A stretch of DNA of 64,000 nt, from the NCBI RefSeq assembly GCF_001866645.1, contig NZ_MLYP01000002.1, positions 62,001 to 126,000 on the forward strand, in the 5' to 3' direction. This DNA is from Streptomyces colonosanans (lineage in GTDB: Bacteria; Actinomycetota; Actinomycetes; Streptomycetales; Streptomycetaceae). The translations under genes and the position numbers were made by a program. How positions within the stretch are numbered: the stretch's first letter is position 1; each line of letters begins with the position of its first letter. The notes below the pieces were generated by a model that worked only from the letters and a program-made list of their open reading frames with translations, was not told the origin of the DNA and made no database searches. Positions 39,066-47,851 of this stretch are shown here, in pieces.

Positions 39066-41816
39066 TCAGGGCTTGAGCACCAGGGTGTCGCTCGTGTTCT
39101 TGTCGACCGCGTCCTTCGAGAAGTTCCACGGCAGCAGTTCGCCCTTGGCCCACTTGTCCGTCTGGTCGGTGTAGTGGGCGCTGTAGGCGTGTCCCGAGGC
39201 GCCGGAGAGGTTTATCCACTTGGACTTGTCGAGGTCGTCCAGGTTGATCACCATGCGCATCGACGGCACCCAGATCGCGCCGTAGCCGCCCGCGGCGTTC
39301 CAGCCGGTGGCGTTCACCGTCGCCTCACCGCCGTCGATCTTCCAGGGACCGCGGTTGAGCATGTACTGCACTATGCGGGGACCGCCCGTGCCCAGGGTCT
39401 GGTTCTTCAGGAACAGGCGGTGCAGCCGGCCCCAGCTCCAGGTGTCGATGTCCTTGCCGAGCTTGGCGGTCAGCTCCCAGCGCGCGTCGTGCATGGCGCG
39501 CGCGAACAGCTCGTCGCGCGTCGTGGTGGCCGGCTGGGTGCGCGTCTTGGGCGACTGCCACCAGTCGTTCTGCTGGTCGTTGACGATGTTGCGCACCACC
39601 TCGAACCAGCGGTCGCCGCCGTCCGGCTGCGCCTGGTCCGCGTCGCGCTGACCGCACTCGCGCACCTTCTGGTTCTCGTCGGCGGGCCTGGTCGTGGCGA
39701 CCGGCTCCACCCACAGGCACTGCCCCTTGACCCGCAGCTCCTTGGGCATCTTGTTGCCGAAGGCGAGCTTGAGGATGTTGCGCCAGACGGCGTTGAAGTA
39801 CGCGGCCGCCGCCGAGTCGGAGTCCTGGGTGTAGTCCCAGCCCTCCAGCAGCTTCTGCGCCTCGCGGACGTACTTGTCGGAGACGTCGATCTTGAGCAGC
39901 TTGGGCACCAGGAGCCTGGCGATCTCGCTGCTGTTGTCGAGCTGCATCTGCCGCATGTCGTCGGTCGAGATCTTGCCGCCGCCCTTGATCTTCGACTCGA
40001 TCAGGTCGGTGATCCGCTGGCTGCGCGCGCCGTAGCCCCAGTCCGTGGTGAGCGTGTAGGGGTACTTGTCCTTGTCGACCACGGCCTGGTTGGCGGTGAC
40101 GATGTAGCCGCGCTTCGGGTCGAACTCGTAGGGCAGCTCATCCTGCGGGATGTAGGGGCCCCAGCTGTACTTGGAGTCCCAGCCAGGCGCGGGGAGCGAG
40201 CCGGCGTCGCTCTTGGCGCGCGTCGGGATCCTTCCGGGCAGCTGGTAGCCGATGTGGTCCTGGGTGTCGGCGTAGATCAGGTTCTGCGAGGGAACGTCGA
40301 AGGACCGGGCCCCTTGGCGGAACTCCGTCCAGTTCGAGGCCTTGTCTATCGCGAAGACGGCGTCCATGGAGTTGCCGGGCTCCAGGGCGGTCCAGCGCAG
40401 CGCGATGCCGTAGCCGTCGCCCCGGTCGGGCGCCGCGGTGGTGACGGTGGCCTTCTTGCCGACCTTGACGAGCTCGTCATCGCGGTCGGACAGCAGGGGG
40501 CCGTTGTTCGTCTCGCGAACGACGATCTTCTTGGACCCGCCCCCGGCGATCTTGATCGTTTCGGTGCGGGTGGTGAACGGCTTCACCTTGCCGTCGTACA
40601 GATAGCCGTCACCGGAGAGCTTCTCCAGGTAGAGGTCGGTGACGTCGACGCCGGAGTTGGTCATGCCCCAGGCGATGTTCTGGTTGTGGCCGATGATCAC
40701 ACCGGGCATGCCCGCGAAGGTGTACCCCGTGACGTCGTACTGGCACTTGCTGGAGACCTCGGTGCAGTGCAGGCCCATCTGGTACCAGACCGACGGCAGT
40801 GACGCCGACAGGTGCGGGTCGTTGGCCAGCAGCGGCTTGCCGGTGATGGTGTGGCTGCCGGCGACGACCCAGGAGTTGGAGCCGATGCCGTGGCCGTTCA
40901 CGCCGACGGCCGTCGGCACGTTGTCCAGGACCCTGGTGAGGCCCGCCAGCTGGTTCTGCAGGGCCGAGCCGGCCGAGGTCGTGGTCGAGGTCCCGGCCGT
41001 CGCTGTCGACTGCCCGCCCGTCGCGGAGCCCTGTTCGAACGTCTTGGTGAGGGCGTTGTACTCGCCCTCCTGGACGATCGCCTTGTTGCGGCTGTACGGG
41101 TACTCCGGGTACAGGTCGGCGATCTGCTTCGGACCGAGGCGGCTGGCCATCAGGGAGCGGTCGATCTCGTCCTGCATGTTGCCCCGCAGGTCCCAGGCCA
41201 TCGCCTTGAGCCAGGAGACCGAGTCGACGGGGGTCCAGGCCTGGGGCGTGTAGTCGTTGGTGAGACCCAGGGCCGCGTACTCCAGCGAGATGTCCTTGCC
41301 GCCCTTGCCCTTCAGATAGGCGTTGACCCCCTTGGCGTACGCCTGGAGGTAGGCCTTGGAGGAGGCCGACAGTTTGGTGTCGTACTCCTTCTGAGCCACC
41401 CGGTCCCAGCCCAGGGTGCGCAGGAACTCGTCGGACTTCACCTGGCTCTTGCCGAACATCTCGGACAGGCGTCCGGACGTCATGTGGCGGCGCACGTCCA
41501 TCTCGTAGAACCGGTCCTGCGCCTGAACGTAGCCCTGCGCCATGAACAGGTCCGCGTCGGACGAGGCGTAGATCTGCGGGACCCCGTAGCCGTCACGCTT
41601 GACGTCGACGGGACCTGAGAGTCCGTCCAGGGTGATCGAGCCCTGGGTCTGCGGGAAGGAGGCGCGCACGGTGCTGACGGACCAGTAGCCGCCGTAACCG
41701 ACGCCTCCCACGAGAGCCAGAACCAGAACGATCACAAGCAGACGGGCTCTGCGCCCCTTCTTCCTGCCGGACTTGCCGGGCTTCTGGCCGGAAGAGGCGG
41801 TGGTGTTGGGGGGCAT
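39066..41816 (-). CDS. Penicillin acylase family Ntn-hydrolase
   Basis: 916 residues from the ATG at 41816 (AAGGA eight bases upstream); longer frames upstream are not coding. N-terminal Lys/Arg-rich tail and one membrane helix (LLVIVLVLALVGGVGYGGYW), then the alpha chain: DVKRDGYGVPQIYA, AQGYVQAQDRFYEMDVRRH. A spacer leads to the beta-chain nucleophile in GSNSWVVAG (Ser313, which becomes N-terminal after autoproteolysis). Later DPHLSASLPSVWYQMGL and PSQNLIYAD. S45 family; amide hydrolases of this type in Streptomyces include acyl-homoserine-lactone and lipopeptide acylases. It is probably membrane-tethered outside; substrate unknown. Confidence 0.92.
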   Translation of the reverse strand: MPPNTTASSGQKPGKSGRKKGRRARLLVIVLVLALVGGVGYGGYWSVSTVRASFPQTQGSITLDGLSGPVDVKRDGYGVPQIYASSDADLFMAQGYVQAQDRFYEMDVRRHMTSGRLSEMFGKSQVKSDEFLRTLGWDRVAQKEYDTKLSASSKAYLQAYAKGVNAYLKGKGGKDISLEYAALGLTNDYTPQAWTPVDSVSWLKAMAWDLRGNMQDEIDRSLMASRLGPKQIADLYPEYPYSRNKAIVQEGEYNALTKTFEQGSATGGQSTATAGTSTTTSAGSALQNQLAGLTRVLDNVPTAVGVNGHGIGSNSWVVAGSHTITGKPLLANDPHLSASLPSVWYQMGLHCTEVSSKCQYDVTGYTFAGMPGVIIGHNQNIAWGMTNSGVDVTDLYLEKLSGDGYLYDGKVKPFTTRTETIKIAGGGSKKIVVRETNNGPLLSDRDDELVKVGKKATVTTAAPDRGDGYGIALRWTALEPGNSMDAVFAIDKASNWTEFRQGARSFDVPSQNLIYADTQDHIGYQLPGRIPTRAKSDAGSLPAPGWDSKYSWGPYIPQDELPYEFDPKRGYIVTANQAVVDKDKYPYTLTTDWGYGARSQRITDLIESKIKGGGKISTDDMRQMQLDNSSEIARLLVPKLLKIDVSDKYVREAQKLLEGWDYTQDSDSAAAAYFNAVWRNILKLAFGNKMPKELRVKGQCLWVEPVATTRPADENQKVRECGQRDADQAQPDGGDRWFEVVRNIVNDQQNDWWQSPKTRTQPATTTRDELFARAMHDARWELTAKLGKDIDTWSWGRLHRLFLKNQTLGTGGPRIVQYMLNRGPWKIDGGEATVNATGWNAAGGYGAIWVPSMRMVINLDDLDKSKWINLSGASGHAYSAHYTDQTDKWAKGELLPWNFSKDAVDKNTSDTLVLKP

Positions 41817-42018
41817 CGCTGTCCTTGCTGTCCTTACGCGAGCGGCAGGGCGGGCTGTGCTTTCTTCTTGAGCGCTGGAGCAACCATAGGCGCAGAGCCC
41901 GCCCCGCCTTGACGCGGAGTCGGGAACCCACCCGGCCTGAAGTCCGCTCGCACAGCCCCCGAGCGTCAAGGAAACGTCAAGAGTTAGGTAAAGTAATGAA
42001 GTAGTCGCGCGGAAGACC

Positions 42019-43605
42019 GTGGCACCACCCGGCTTCACGTGCTCGGATCGAGGCGTTCGCATCGCGGCGCTCGGATCGGCGAGAAGGGAACGGCCGCTGA
42101 CTGTCCACCACCTCAACCAGCTCCTGCTCGTCTGCGCGCTCGTACTGCTCGTAGCGGTGGCGGCCGTCCGGATCTCCTCGCGCAGCGGGCTCCCCAGCCT
42201 GCTCCTCTACCTGGGCATCGGCATCGCCATGGGCGTGGACGGGTTCGGCCACGTCTACTTCAGCGGCGCGGCCTTGACCCAGGTCATGGGGTACGCGGCC
42301 CTGGTCGTCATCCTGGCCGAGGGCGGTCTCGGGACGAAGTGGAAGGAGATCAGGCCGGCCCTGCCGGCGGCCTCCTCCCTGGCCCTCGTGGGCGTCGCGG
42401 TGAGCGTGGGCGTCACCGCCGCCGGCGCGCACTACCTGACCGGTCTCGAGTGGCGGCAGGCGCTCATCATCGGAGCGGTGGTGTCGTCGACGGACGCGGC
42501 GGCGGTCTTCTCGGTACTGCGGAAAGTCCCCCTTCCCGCGCACCTGAAGGGTGTTCTGGAGGCCGAGTCCGGCTTCAATGACGCCCCGGTGGTCATCCTC
42601 GTCGTCTCCTTCTCCACGGCAGGTCCCGTGGAGCACTGGTACGTACTCCTGGCCGAGATAGCCATGGAGCTGGCCATCGGTGCCGCCATCGGTCTCGCGG
42701 TGGGCTGGCTCGGCTCCTGGGGTCTGCGGCACGTGGCGCTGCCCGCCTCCGGTCTCTACCCGATCGCCGTCATGGCCATCTCGGTCACCGCCTACGCGGT
42801 CGGCGCGCTGGCGCACGGCAGCGGCTTCCTCGCCGTGTACCTCGCGTCGATGGTGCTCGGCAACGCGAAGCTGCCGCACTGGCCCGCGACACGCGGCTTC
42901 GCCGAGGGGCTCGGCTGGATCGCCCAGATCGGAATGTTCGTCCTGCTCGGACTGCTGGTCACCCCGCACGAGCTGGGCGGCGACATCCTGCCCGCCCTCG
43001 TGATCGGCCTGGTGCTGACCCTGGTGGCGCGGCCGCTGAGCGTGGTCGTGAGCCTGGCGCCCTTCCGGATGCCGTGGCAGGAGAAGACGCTGCTGTCGTG
43101 GGCGGGGCTGCGCGGTGCGGTGCCCGTCATCCTGGCGACAATCCCCATGGTCAACGGCGTCGCCGCCGCCCACCGCATCTTCAACATCGTCTTCGTCCTG
43201 GTCGTCGTCTTCACCCTGGTCCAGGGGCCGACACTGCCGTGGCTGGCCCGCAGGCTGCAGCTGGGCGAGGGCCCCGAGGCCGCCGACCTCGGCATCGAGT
43301 CGGCCCCCCTGGAGAGGCTGCGCGGCCACCTGCTGTCCGTCGCGATCCCCGAGGGGTCGCGGATGCACGGCGTCGAGATCAACGAACTGCGGCTGCCGGC
43401 CGGGTCCGCCGTCACCCTCATCGTCCGGGACGGAAAGTCCTCGGTGCCGCTGCCGACGACGGTGCTGCAGCACGGCGACGAACTCCTCGTGGTCACCACC
43501 GACCAGGTCCGCGATGCGGCGGAGAGCCGCCTGCGGGCCGTCGGCCAAGGCGGCAAGCTGGCCAGTTGGCTGGGGACGAGCGGGAACGGGGGGCCGGGCC
43601 GCTGA
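42019..43605 (+). CDS. Potassium/proton antiporter (CPA1 type with regulatory TrkA-C domain)
   Basis: The GTG at 42019 gives 528 residues, but the first 26 look non-homologous and the family start is at the CTG at 42097 ((L)TVHHLNQLLLVCALVLL), nine bases after AAGGGA. About 12 helices with SSTDAAAVFSVLRK, ESGFNDAPVVILV (transport Asp) and SWAGLRGAVPVILA. The cytoplasmic RCK-C-type domain (residues about 430-500: GVEINELRLPAGSAVTLIVRDG, LQHGDELLVVTT) likely binds a nucleotide. Exports K+ or Na+ in exchange for protons. Confidence 0.9.
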   Translation: MAPPGFTCSDRGVRIAALGSARRERPLTVHHLNQLLLVCALVLLVAVAAVRISSRSGLPSLLLYLGIGIAMGVDGFGHVYFSGAALTQVMGYAALVVILAEGGLGTKWKEIRPALPAASSLALVGVAVSVGVTAAGAHYLTGLEWRQALIIGAVVSSTDAAAVFSVLRKVPLPAHLKGVLEAESGFNDAPVVILVVSFSTAGPVEHWYVLLAEIAMELAIGAAIGLAVGWLGSWGLRHVALPASGLYPIAVMAISVTAYAVGALAHGSGFLAVYLASMVLGNAKLPHWPATRGFAEGLGWIAQIGMFVLLGLLVTPHELGGDILPALVIGLVLTLVARPLSVVVSLAPFRMPWQEKTLLSWAGLRGAVPVILATIPMVNGVAAAHRIFNIVFVLVVVFTLVQGPTLPWLARRLQLGEGPEAADLGIESAPLERLRGHLLSVAIPEGSRMHGVEINELRLPAGSAVTLIVRDGKSSVPLPTTVLQHGDELLVVTTDQVRDAAESRLRAVGQGGKLASWLGTSGNGGPGR

Positions 43606-43829
43606 CGGGCCCCTGCGGCGGCGGGCACGGGGCCCGCGGACGCGACCTGCCTCTGTAGAATCGGGGGCGCACCCTGATCGAACCAACTCTGCCTGACGCA
43701 GAGCTGGCGCGACCGTATGGCGGCCGGGGCGCCCACCTGAGCGGGCGCCGGTATCTACCGCAGTCCGCGCAAGAGGACAGCTCTCGGCGCCCCGCACGGG
43801 CGCTACCAGGTGGCAGAAAGGCACGGGCC

Positions 43830-45107
43830 GTGGCGTCCACGGTCACCTCGAAGTCGTCCCGTCCGGGCTACGGGCAGCTGCTGCGCACCCGCGGCGCCTG
43901 GACGTTCCTGCTCCCCGGTTTCGCGGCGCGTCAGCCGTTCGCGATGCTCACCATCTCCATCGTGCTGCTCGTGCAGCACACCACGGGCTCGTACGGGGCC
44001 GCGGGCGCCGTCGCGGCGGCCACCGGCGTCTCCATGGCGCTGTTCGCGCCGTACGGCGGCCGCCTCACCGACCGGTACGGCCAGCGCACGGTACTGCTCC
44101 CCGGCGTCCTGGTGCACTCCCTGTCCGGTGTGTCCCTGACGATGCTCGCGCTGGCCCACGCTCCCCTGTGGGCGCTGTTCGCGGCGGCGGTCCCGACCGG
44201 CGCGTCGGTGCCGCAGGTCGGCCCCATGGTGCGCGCCCGCTGGGGCGTGAAGCTCCAGGGTTCCCCGCTGATGACGACGGCGGCGGCCTTCGAGTCCGTC
44301 ACCGACGAGCTGACCTTCGTGTTCGGCCCGCTGCTGGCGACGGCCCTGTGCACCGCCGTGAACCCGGCCGCGGGCCTGCTGAGCGAGGCGGCGCTGACGC
44401 TGGTCGGCGGCCTGCTGTTCGCGGCGCAGAAGAGTACGCAGCCGCCCGTCGCCGACGTGACGCACGCGCGCGTGGAGCACGCTTCCGCCCTGCGCGTCCC
44501 CGGGGTGCGCGTTCTGGTCGTGACCTTCCTGGGCATCGGCTCCGTCTTCGGCGGCATGCAGGTCTCGCTCGCCGCGTTCAGCGACTCGATCGGCAAGCCC
44601 GGCCTGAACGGCGTCCTGTACGGCGTCTTCGCCGCCGGCAACATGCTCTCCGGTGTCGTGTGCGGCGCCATCGCCTGGAAGGCCGCCCCGCAGCAGCGCC
44701 TCGTCATCGGCTACGCGGCCCTCACGCTGACCGCCTCGGGCCTGTGGACCGCGCACTCAGCGGTCGTCCTGGCGGGCCTCGGCCTCCTGGTGGGCATGTG
44801 CATAGCGCCCGCACTGATCAACGGCTACACACTGGTCGAGAGCCTGGTCCCGGCCCAGGTCCGCACCGAGGCCTTCACCTGGCTGACCGGCGCGGTCGCG
44901 CTCGGCCAGGCGGCCGCGGTCACGGTGGCCGGGCAGTTGGAGGACCGCCTCTGGGACGGCGCCGGATTCCTGGTGCCGATGGCCGGTACGGTGCTCGCGC
45001 TGGCGACCCTGGTGTCCCTGCGGTCATGGCTGTCGCCGTCGCAGGGGACCACCACGGCCACGCGCGGCGCGGCCCCTCGCGATCCCGTCGCGGTCGGCGA
45101 GATGTGA
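43830..45107 (+). CDS. MFS transporter
   Basis: 425 residues from GTG (AAAGG upstream), twelve predicted helices. Loop 2-3 signature APYGGRLTDRYGQRTVLLPG; mid-loop AAQKSTQPPVAD; second-half RTEAFTWLTGAVALGQAA. A proton-driven efflux carrier is likely. The preceding 224 bases hold no gene that I can see. Substrate unknown. Confidence 0.9.
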   Translation: MASTVTSKSSRPGYGQLLRTRGAWTFLLPGFAARQPFAMLTISIVLLVQHTTGSYGAAGAVAAATGVSMALFAPYGGRLTDRYGQRTVLLPGVLVHSLSGVSLTMLALAHAPLWALFAAAVPTGASVPQVGPMVRARWGVKLQGSPLMTTAAAFESVTDELTFVFGPLLATALCTAVNPAAGLLSEAALTLVGGLLFAAQKSTQPPVADVTHARVEHASALRVPGVRVLVVTFLGIGSVFGGMQVSLAAFSDSIGKPGLNGVLYGVFAAGNMLSGVVCGAIAWKAAPQQRLVIGYAALTLTASGLWTAHSAVVLAGLGLLVGMCIAPALINGYTLVESLVPAQVRTEAFTWLTGAVALGQAAAVTVAGQLEDRLWDGAGFLVPMAGTVLALATLVSLRSWLSPSQGTTTATRGAAPRDPVAVGEM

Positions 45108-45281
45108 CGTGGACGGGAGATCCCGGTTCGGCAAGGAATACGCCACTGCGCCTCCGCCGCCGACCCGGCTTCTCACCCGGGCACAAAGGCCGTCATGACG
45201 GTCACGCCGCGACCGCCTCCCGGGGGACAGGTGACGTTCGTTACTCCGTTCGCCTGCGGCACGGGTTACCATGGACGATCG

Positions 45282-45308
45282 TTAGCACTCATTGAGTGAG
45301 AGTGCCAG
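45282..45308 (+). promoter_or_regulatory. CIRCE-like element before the FmdB gene
   Basis: TTAGCACTC, nine bases, then GAGTGCCAG. The left arm is the exact CIRCE arm; the right arm (consensus GAGTGCTAA) matches at 7 of 9 positions and the N9 spacing is exact. It overlaps the ribosome site of the following gene. CIRCE binds the heat-shock repressor HrcA. Confidence 0.7.
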
Positions 45309-45319
45309 GAGGAAGACAA

Positions 45320-45628
45320 GTGCCCACCTACCAGTACCAGTGCACCGAGTGCGGCGAGGGCCTCGAGGCGGTCCAGAAGTTCACCGACGACGCCCTGACC
45401 GAGTGCCCCAACTGCGGTGGGCGCCTGAAGAAGGTGTTCTCTGCCGTCGGCATCGTCTTCAAGGGCTCCGGCTTCTACCGCAACGACAGCCGCGGCGCGT
45501 CCTCGAGCAGCAGCCCCGCGTCGTCGAAGCCGTCCGGCTCCTCCACCTCGTCGTCGACCGACTCCGGGTCCTCGTCGACCGGCTCCGGATCGTCGTCGAC
45601 CGGAACTTCCTCCAGCTCCGCCGCATAA
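45320..45628 (+). CDS. FmdB-family zinc-ribbon protein
   Basis: 102 residues from the GTG at 45320 (AGGAGGAAGACAA directly upstream). VPTYQYQCTECGEGLE...CPNCGGRLKKVFSAVGIVFKG is the FmdB putative regulatory domain with four Cys for zinc; GSGFYRNDSR completes it. The C-terminal 50 residues are almost pure Ser/Thr/Gly and must be disordered. Known family role is vague. A CIRCE-like operator in the leader suggests heat-shock control. Confidence 0.9.
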   Translation: MPTYQYQCTECGEGLEAVQKFTDDALTECPNCGGRLKKVFSAVGIVFKGSGFYRNDSRGASSSSSPASSKPSGSSTSSSTDSGSSSTGSGSSSTGTSSSSAA

Positions 45629-45640
45629 GGCCCGGCCAGG

Positions 45641-45671
45641 AGACCCTGCCGTCGTGACGACGGCGGGGTCT
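45641..45671 (+). terminator. Terminator after the FmdB gene
   Basis: 14-bp stem with one G-U pair: AGACCCTGCCGTCG and CGACGGCGGGGTCT around a TGA loop, thirteen bases after the stop. Confidence 0.75.
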
Positions 45672-45736
45672 TCGGCATTTCCCGGGCCAACTACTGTGCT
45701 CGCCGTGACGTACGACAGGCCAGGGAAGCGATTCCC

Positions 45737-45756
45737 CCACCGGCTCGAGCCGGTGG
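45737..45756 (+). other. Leader palindrome before MTA phosphorylase
   Basis: CCACCGGCTC followed directly by GAGCCGGTGG, flanked by C-runs, ending 20 bases before the start codon and eight bases before AGGAG. It could hide or expose the ribosome site, or stabilise the message. Confidence 0.45.
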
Positions 45757-45775
45757 CCCCCTCGCTAGGAGACTG

Positions 45776-46609
45776 ATGGAGAACGCAGAGATCGGCGTCA
45801 TCGGCGGTTCGGGCCTCTACTCCTTCCTCGACGACGTGACCGAGATCCAGGTCGACACCCCTTACGGCGCGCCCAGCGACTCCCTCTTCCTCGGCGAGAT
45901 CGCCGGCCGTCGGGTCGCCTTCCTCCCCCGCCACGGCCGCGGCCACCATCTGCCGCCGCACCGCATCAACTACCGCGCCAACCTGTGGGCGCTGCGTTCG
46001 GTCGGTGTACGGCAGGTACTCGGACCCTGCGCGGTGGGCGGGCTGCGCGCCGAGTACGGCCCCGGGACGCTGCTCGTGCCGGACCAGATGGTGGACCGTA
46101 CGAAGACCCGCACGCAGACGTACTTCGACGGGCTGCCGCTGCCCGACGGCACCGTGCCGAACGTGGTGCACGTCTCGCTCGCCGACCCGTACTGCCCGGT
46201 CGGCCGCAAGGCCGCGCTGGAGGCGGCGCGCGGGCGGGACTGGGAGCCGGTGGACGGCGGCACGCTGGTCGTGGTCGAGGGCCCGCGGTTCTCCACCCGC
46301 GCCGAATCGTTGTGGCACCAGGCGCAGGGCTGGTCCGTGGTGGGTATGACCGGCCACCCCGAGGCCGCGCTCGCCCGTGAACTGGAGCTGTGTTACACGT
46401 CGTTGACGCTGGTCACGGATCTGGACGCGGGCGCCGAGACCGGCGAAGGCGTCTCGCACGACGAGGTGCTCCAGGTGTTCGCGGCGAACGTGGACCGGCT
46501 GCGGGACGTGTTGTTCGACGCGGTCGCGGGACTTCCGGCGAACGAGACGCGGGACTGCCTGTGCACGACGGCGCTGGGCGGGATGGATCCGGGATTCGAG
46601 CTGCCGTAG
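45776..46609 (+). CDS. S-methyl-5'-thioadenosine phosphorylase family protein
   Basis: 277 residues; ATG with AGGAG six bases upstream. MTAP/PNP motifs: GVIGGSGLYSFLDD (phosphate loop), FLPRHGRGHHLPPHRINYRANLWAL, EGPRFSTRAESL, VVGMTGHPEAALARELELCYTSLTLVTD. The GHPEA...CY region of the base site is typical of MTAP; the inosine-acting variants differ here. Salvages methylthioadenosine from polyamine or autoinducer-like reactions. Complete. Confidence 0.9.
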   Translation: MENAEIGVIGGSGLYSFLDDVTEIQVDTPYGAPSDSLFLGEIAGRRVAFLPRHGRGHHLPPHRINYRANLWALRSVGVRQVLGPCAVGGLRAEYGPGTLLVPDQMVDRTKTRTQTYFDGLPLPDGTVPNVVHVSLADPYCPVGRKAALEAARGRDWEPVDGGTLVVVEGPRFSTRAESLWHQAQGWSVVGMTGHPEAALARELELCYTSLTLVTDLDAGAETGEGVSHDEVLQVFAANVDRLRDVLFDAVAGLPANETRDCLCTTALGGMDPGFELP

Positions 46610-46652
46610 GGGTGGGCGCAGAGGCCCGGAACGTCCCGTTCGGGTGAGCGAG

Positions 46653-46661
46653 TTGTCCACA
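46653..46661 (+). other. DnaA-box-like nonamer
   Basis: TTGTCCACA equals the Streptomyces DnaA-box consensus; a weaker TAGTCCACG lies at 46671-46679. Both are in the 152-base gap before the SAF-domain gene. Confidence 0.35.
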
Positions 46662-46761
46662 ACCGGCCGGTAGTCCACGGTCGTCGGCGGACTTCGCCGC
46701 AAGCCCTCATCGTGGATCGCGTCTCGATCTCGTCGATCTCGCGATGCAGGTGGTGGTCAGC

Positions 46762-47364
46762 ATGGCTCAGCTCCCCCTTTCCGCAGGCCCTTTGTACAGG
46801 GGCGCTTCCGTACGCCCGCCGGAACCGGACATCGCGGCGCGCCCGCCGGGCTCGGGTATCGCGGTACGCGCGGACGCGCCTCCGGCCTGCGCGGTGCCGC
46901 AGTTCGCTCCCGTGCGCGTAGGTGGCGGGCGACACCGACTTCGGCGTCTCGTACGGCACCGGAGGCGGGCCGTGGCCCTGGGCCTGGCGGTCGGTGCCGC
47001 CGCTTTGGTGGCTGCGGGACCGCGCGACTTCGAGAGGCCACGGGGACATCCGGGCGTCGAAGCGCGTCCGACGACGGCGGCCGAGCCCGCACGGGAGCGA
47101 CGCGTGGTCGAGACGGTGACGGCGCCCGTGCGGATCGCGGACGGGGCGACGGTGCGGATACTGCGGCCGGGCGACCGGGTCGACGTGATCGCGGCCGACG
47201 GCGGCGCCGCGAAGGTGGTCGCGGCCGGGGCCCGTGTGACGCGGGTGCCGGACGTCGACCTCACGGAGAGCGGCGCGCTGCTCTTGCTCTCCGTGCCGCG
47301 CACCACGGCCGCACGCCTGGCCGGTGCCGGCGCGACCTCACGGCTGGCGGTGACGCTGCGCTGA
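46762..47364 (+). CDS. RcpC/CpaB-like SAF-domain protein
   Basis: About 200 residues from the ATG at 46762 (AGGTGG upstream); an ATG at 46744 is possible. A Pro/Arg-rich N-terminus and a single membrane helix (ALGLAVGAAALVAA), then a periplasmic-type domain: VVETVTAPVRIADGATVRILRPGDRVDVIAA...RVTRVPD...GALLLLSVPRTTAARLAGA. The RPGDRVDV and VPRTTAARLA blocks match the RcpC half of Flp-pilus CpaB proteins. No other pilus genes are adjacent, so the role is uncertain. Confidence 0.7.
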   Translation: MAQLPLSAGPLYRGASVRPPEPDIAARPPGSGIAVRADAPPACAVPQFAPVRVGGGRHRLRRLVRHRRRAVALGLAVGAAALVAAGPRDFERPRGHPGVEARPTTAAEPARERRVVETVTAPVRIADGATVRILRPGDRVDVIAADGGAAKVVAAGARVTRVPDVDLTESGALLLLSVPRTTAARLAGAGATSRLAVTLR

Positions 47365-47461
47365 GCACCCAAGGCGATCCGCGATCCCCTGCCGGCTCTG
47401 GCCCGGGCACCGTCGCGCGTGGCCGCGGCGCGGCGGTGGGTGCGCGGGTGCGCCGCCTGGT

Positions 47462-47632
47462 TCAGATGTGGTGGGGCGGCTTCTCGTCGAGGAAGCGCTT
47501 CAGATCGGCCGCGCTGTCGGTGCTCGGCCGCTCGCCCCACCCACGATCCGTGTCGTCCGCCGACTGCTGGTCCAACGGGTCACCGAAGATCAACGTGTTC
47601 TTCGGATCGAGCGGTTCGGGGGCAGTGCTCAT
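47462..47632 (-). CDS. 56-residue conserved-looking acidic protein
   Basis: Starts MSTAPEPLDPKNTLIFGDPL at the ATG at 47632 and ends RFLDEKPPHHI; a longer frame upstream is Arg/Pro junk. Codon third positions are strongly G/C, as in true genes here. No domain recognised. It converges with the SAF-domain gene. Confidence 0.6.
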   Translation of the reverse strand: MSTAPEPLDPKNTLIFGDPLDQQSADDTDRGWGERPSTDSAADLKRFLDEKPPHHI

Positions 47633-47851
47633 GCCCCCAGGGTACGTCCCTGGGGGAGCCGGGCCGCGACGGTGCCGCGTCGCGGCCCGCCCTTGACCGT
47701 CGGCAGCGGGCTTCCAGGTGGGGCCCCGGGGGGGCTTGCTCAACTCTGTGATGTGCGTGGACGCCCGTGCGGCGGGTGTCCGCCGTGGGCGCGGGCGTGG
47801 TGCCGAGGGGCCGGGTCACCGCGGTCGCGCCAGGGCGGCCCGGCGGGTGTG

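Noticed and set aside
39033-40802. A 589-codon plus-strand frame
   Set aside because: Shadow of the penicillin acylase gene: Val/Leu/Arg-biased, no domain, opposite a well-supported gene.
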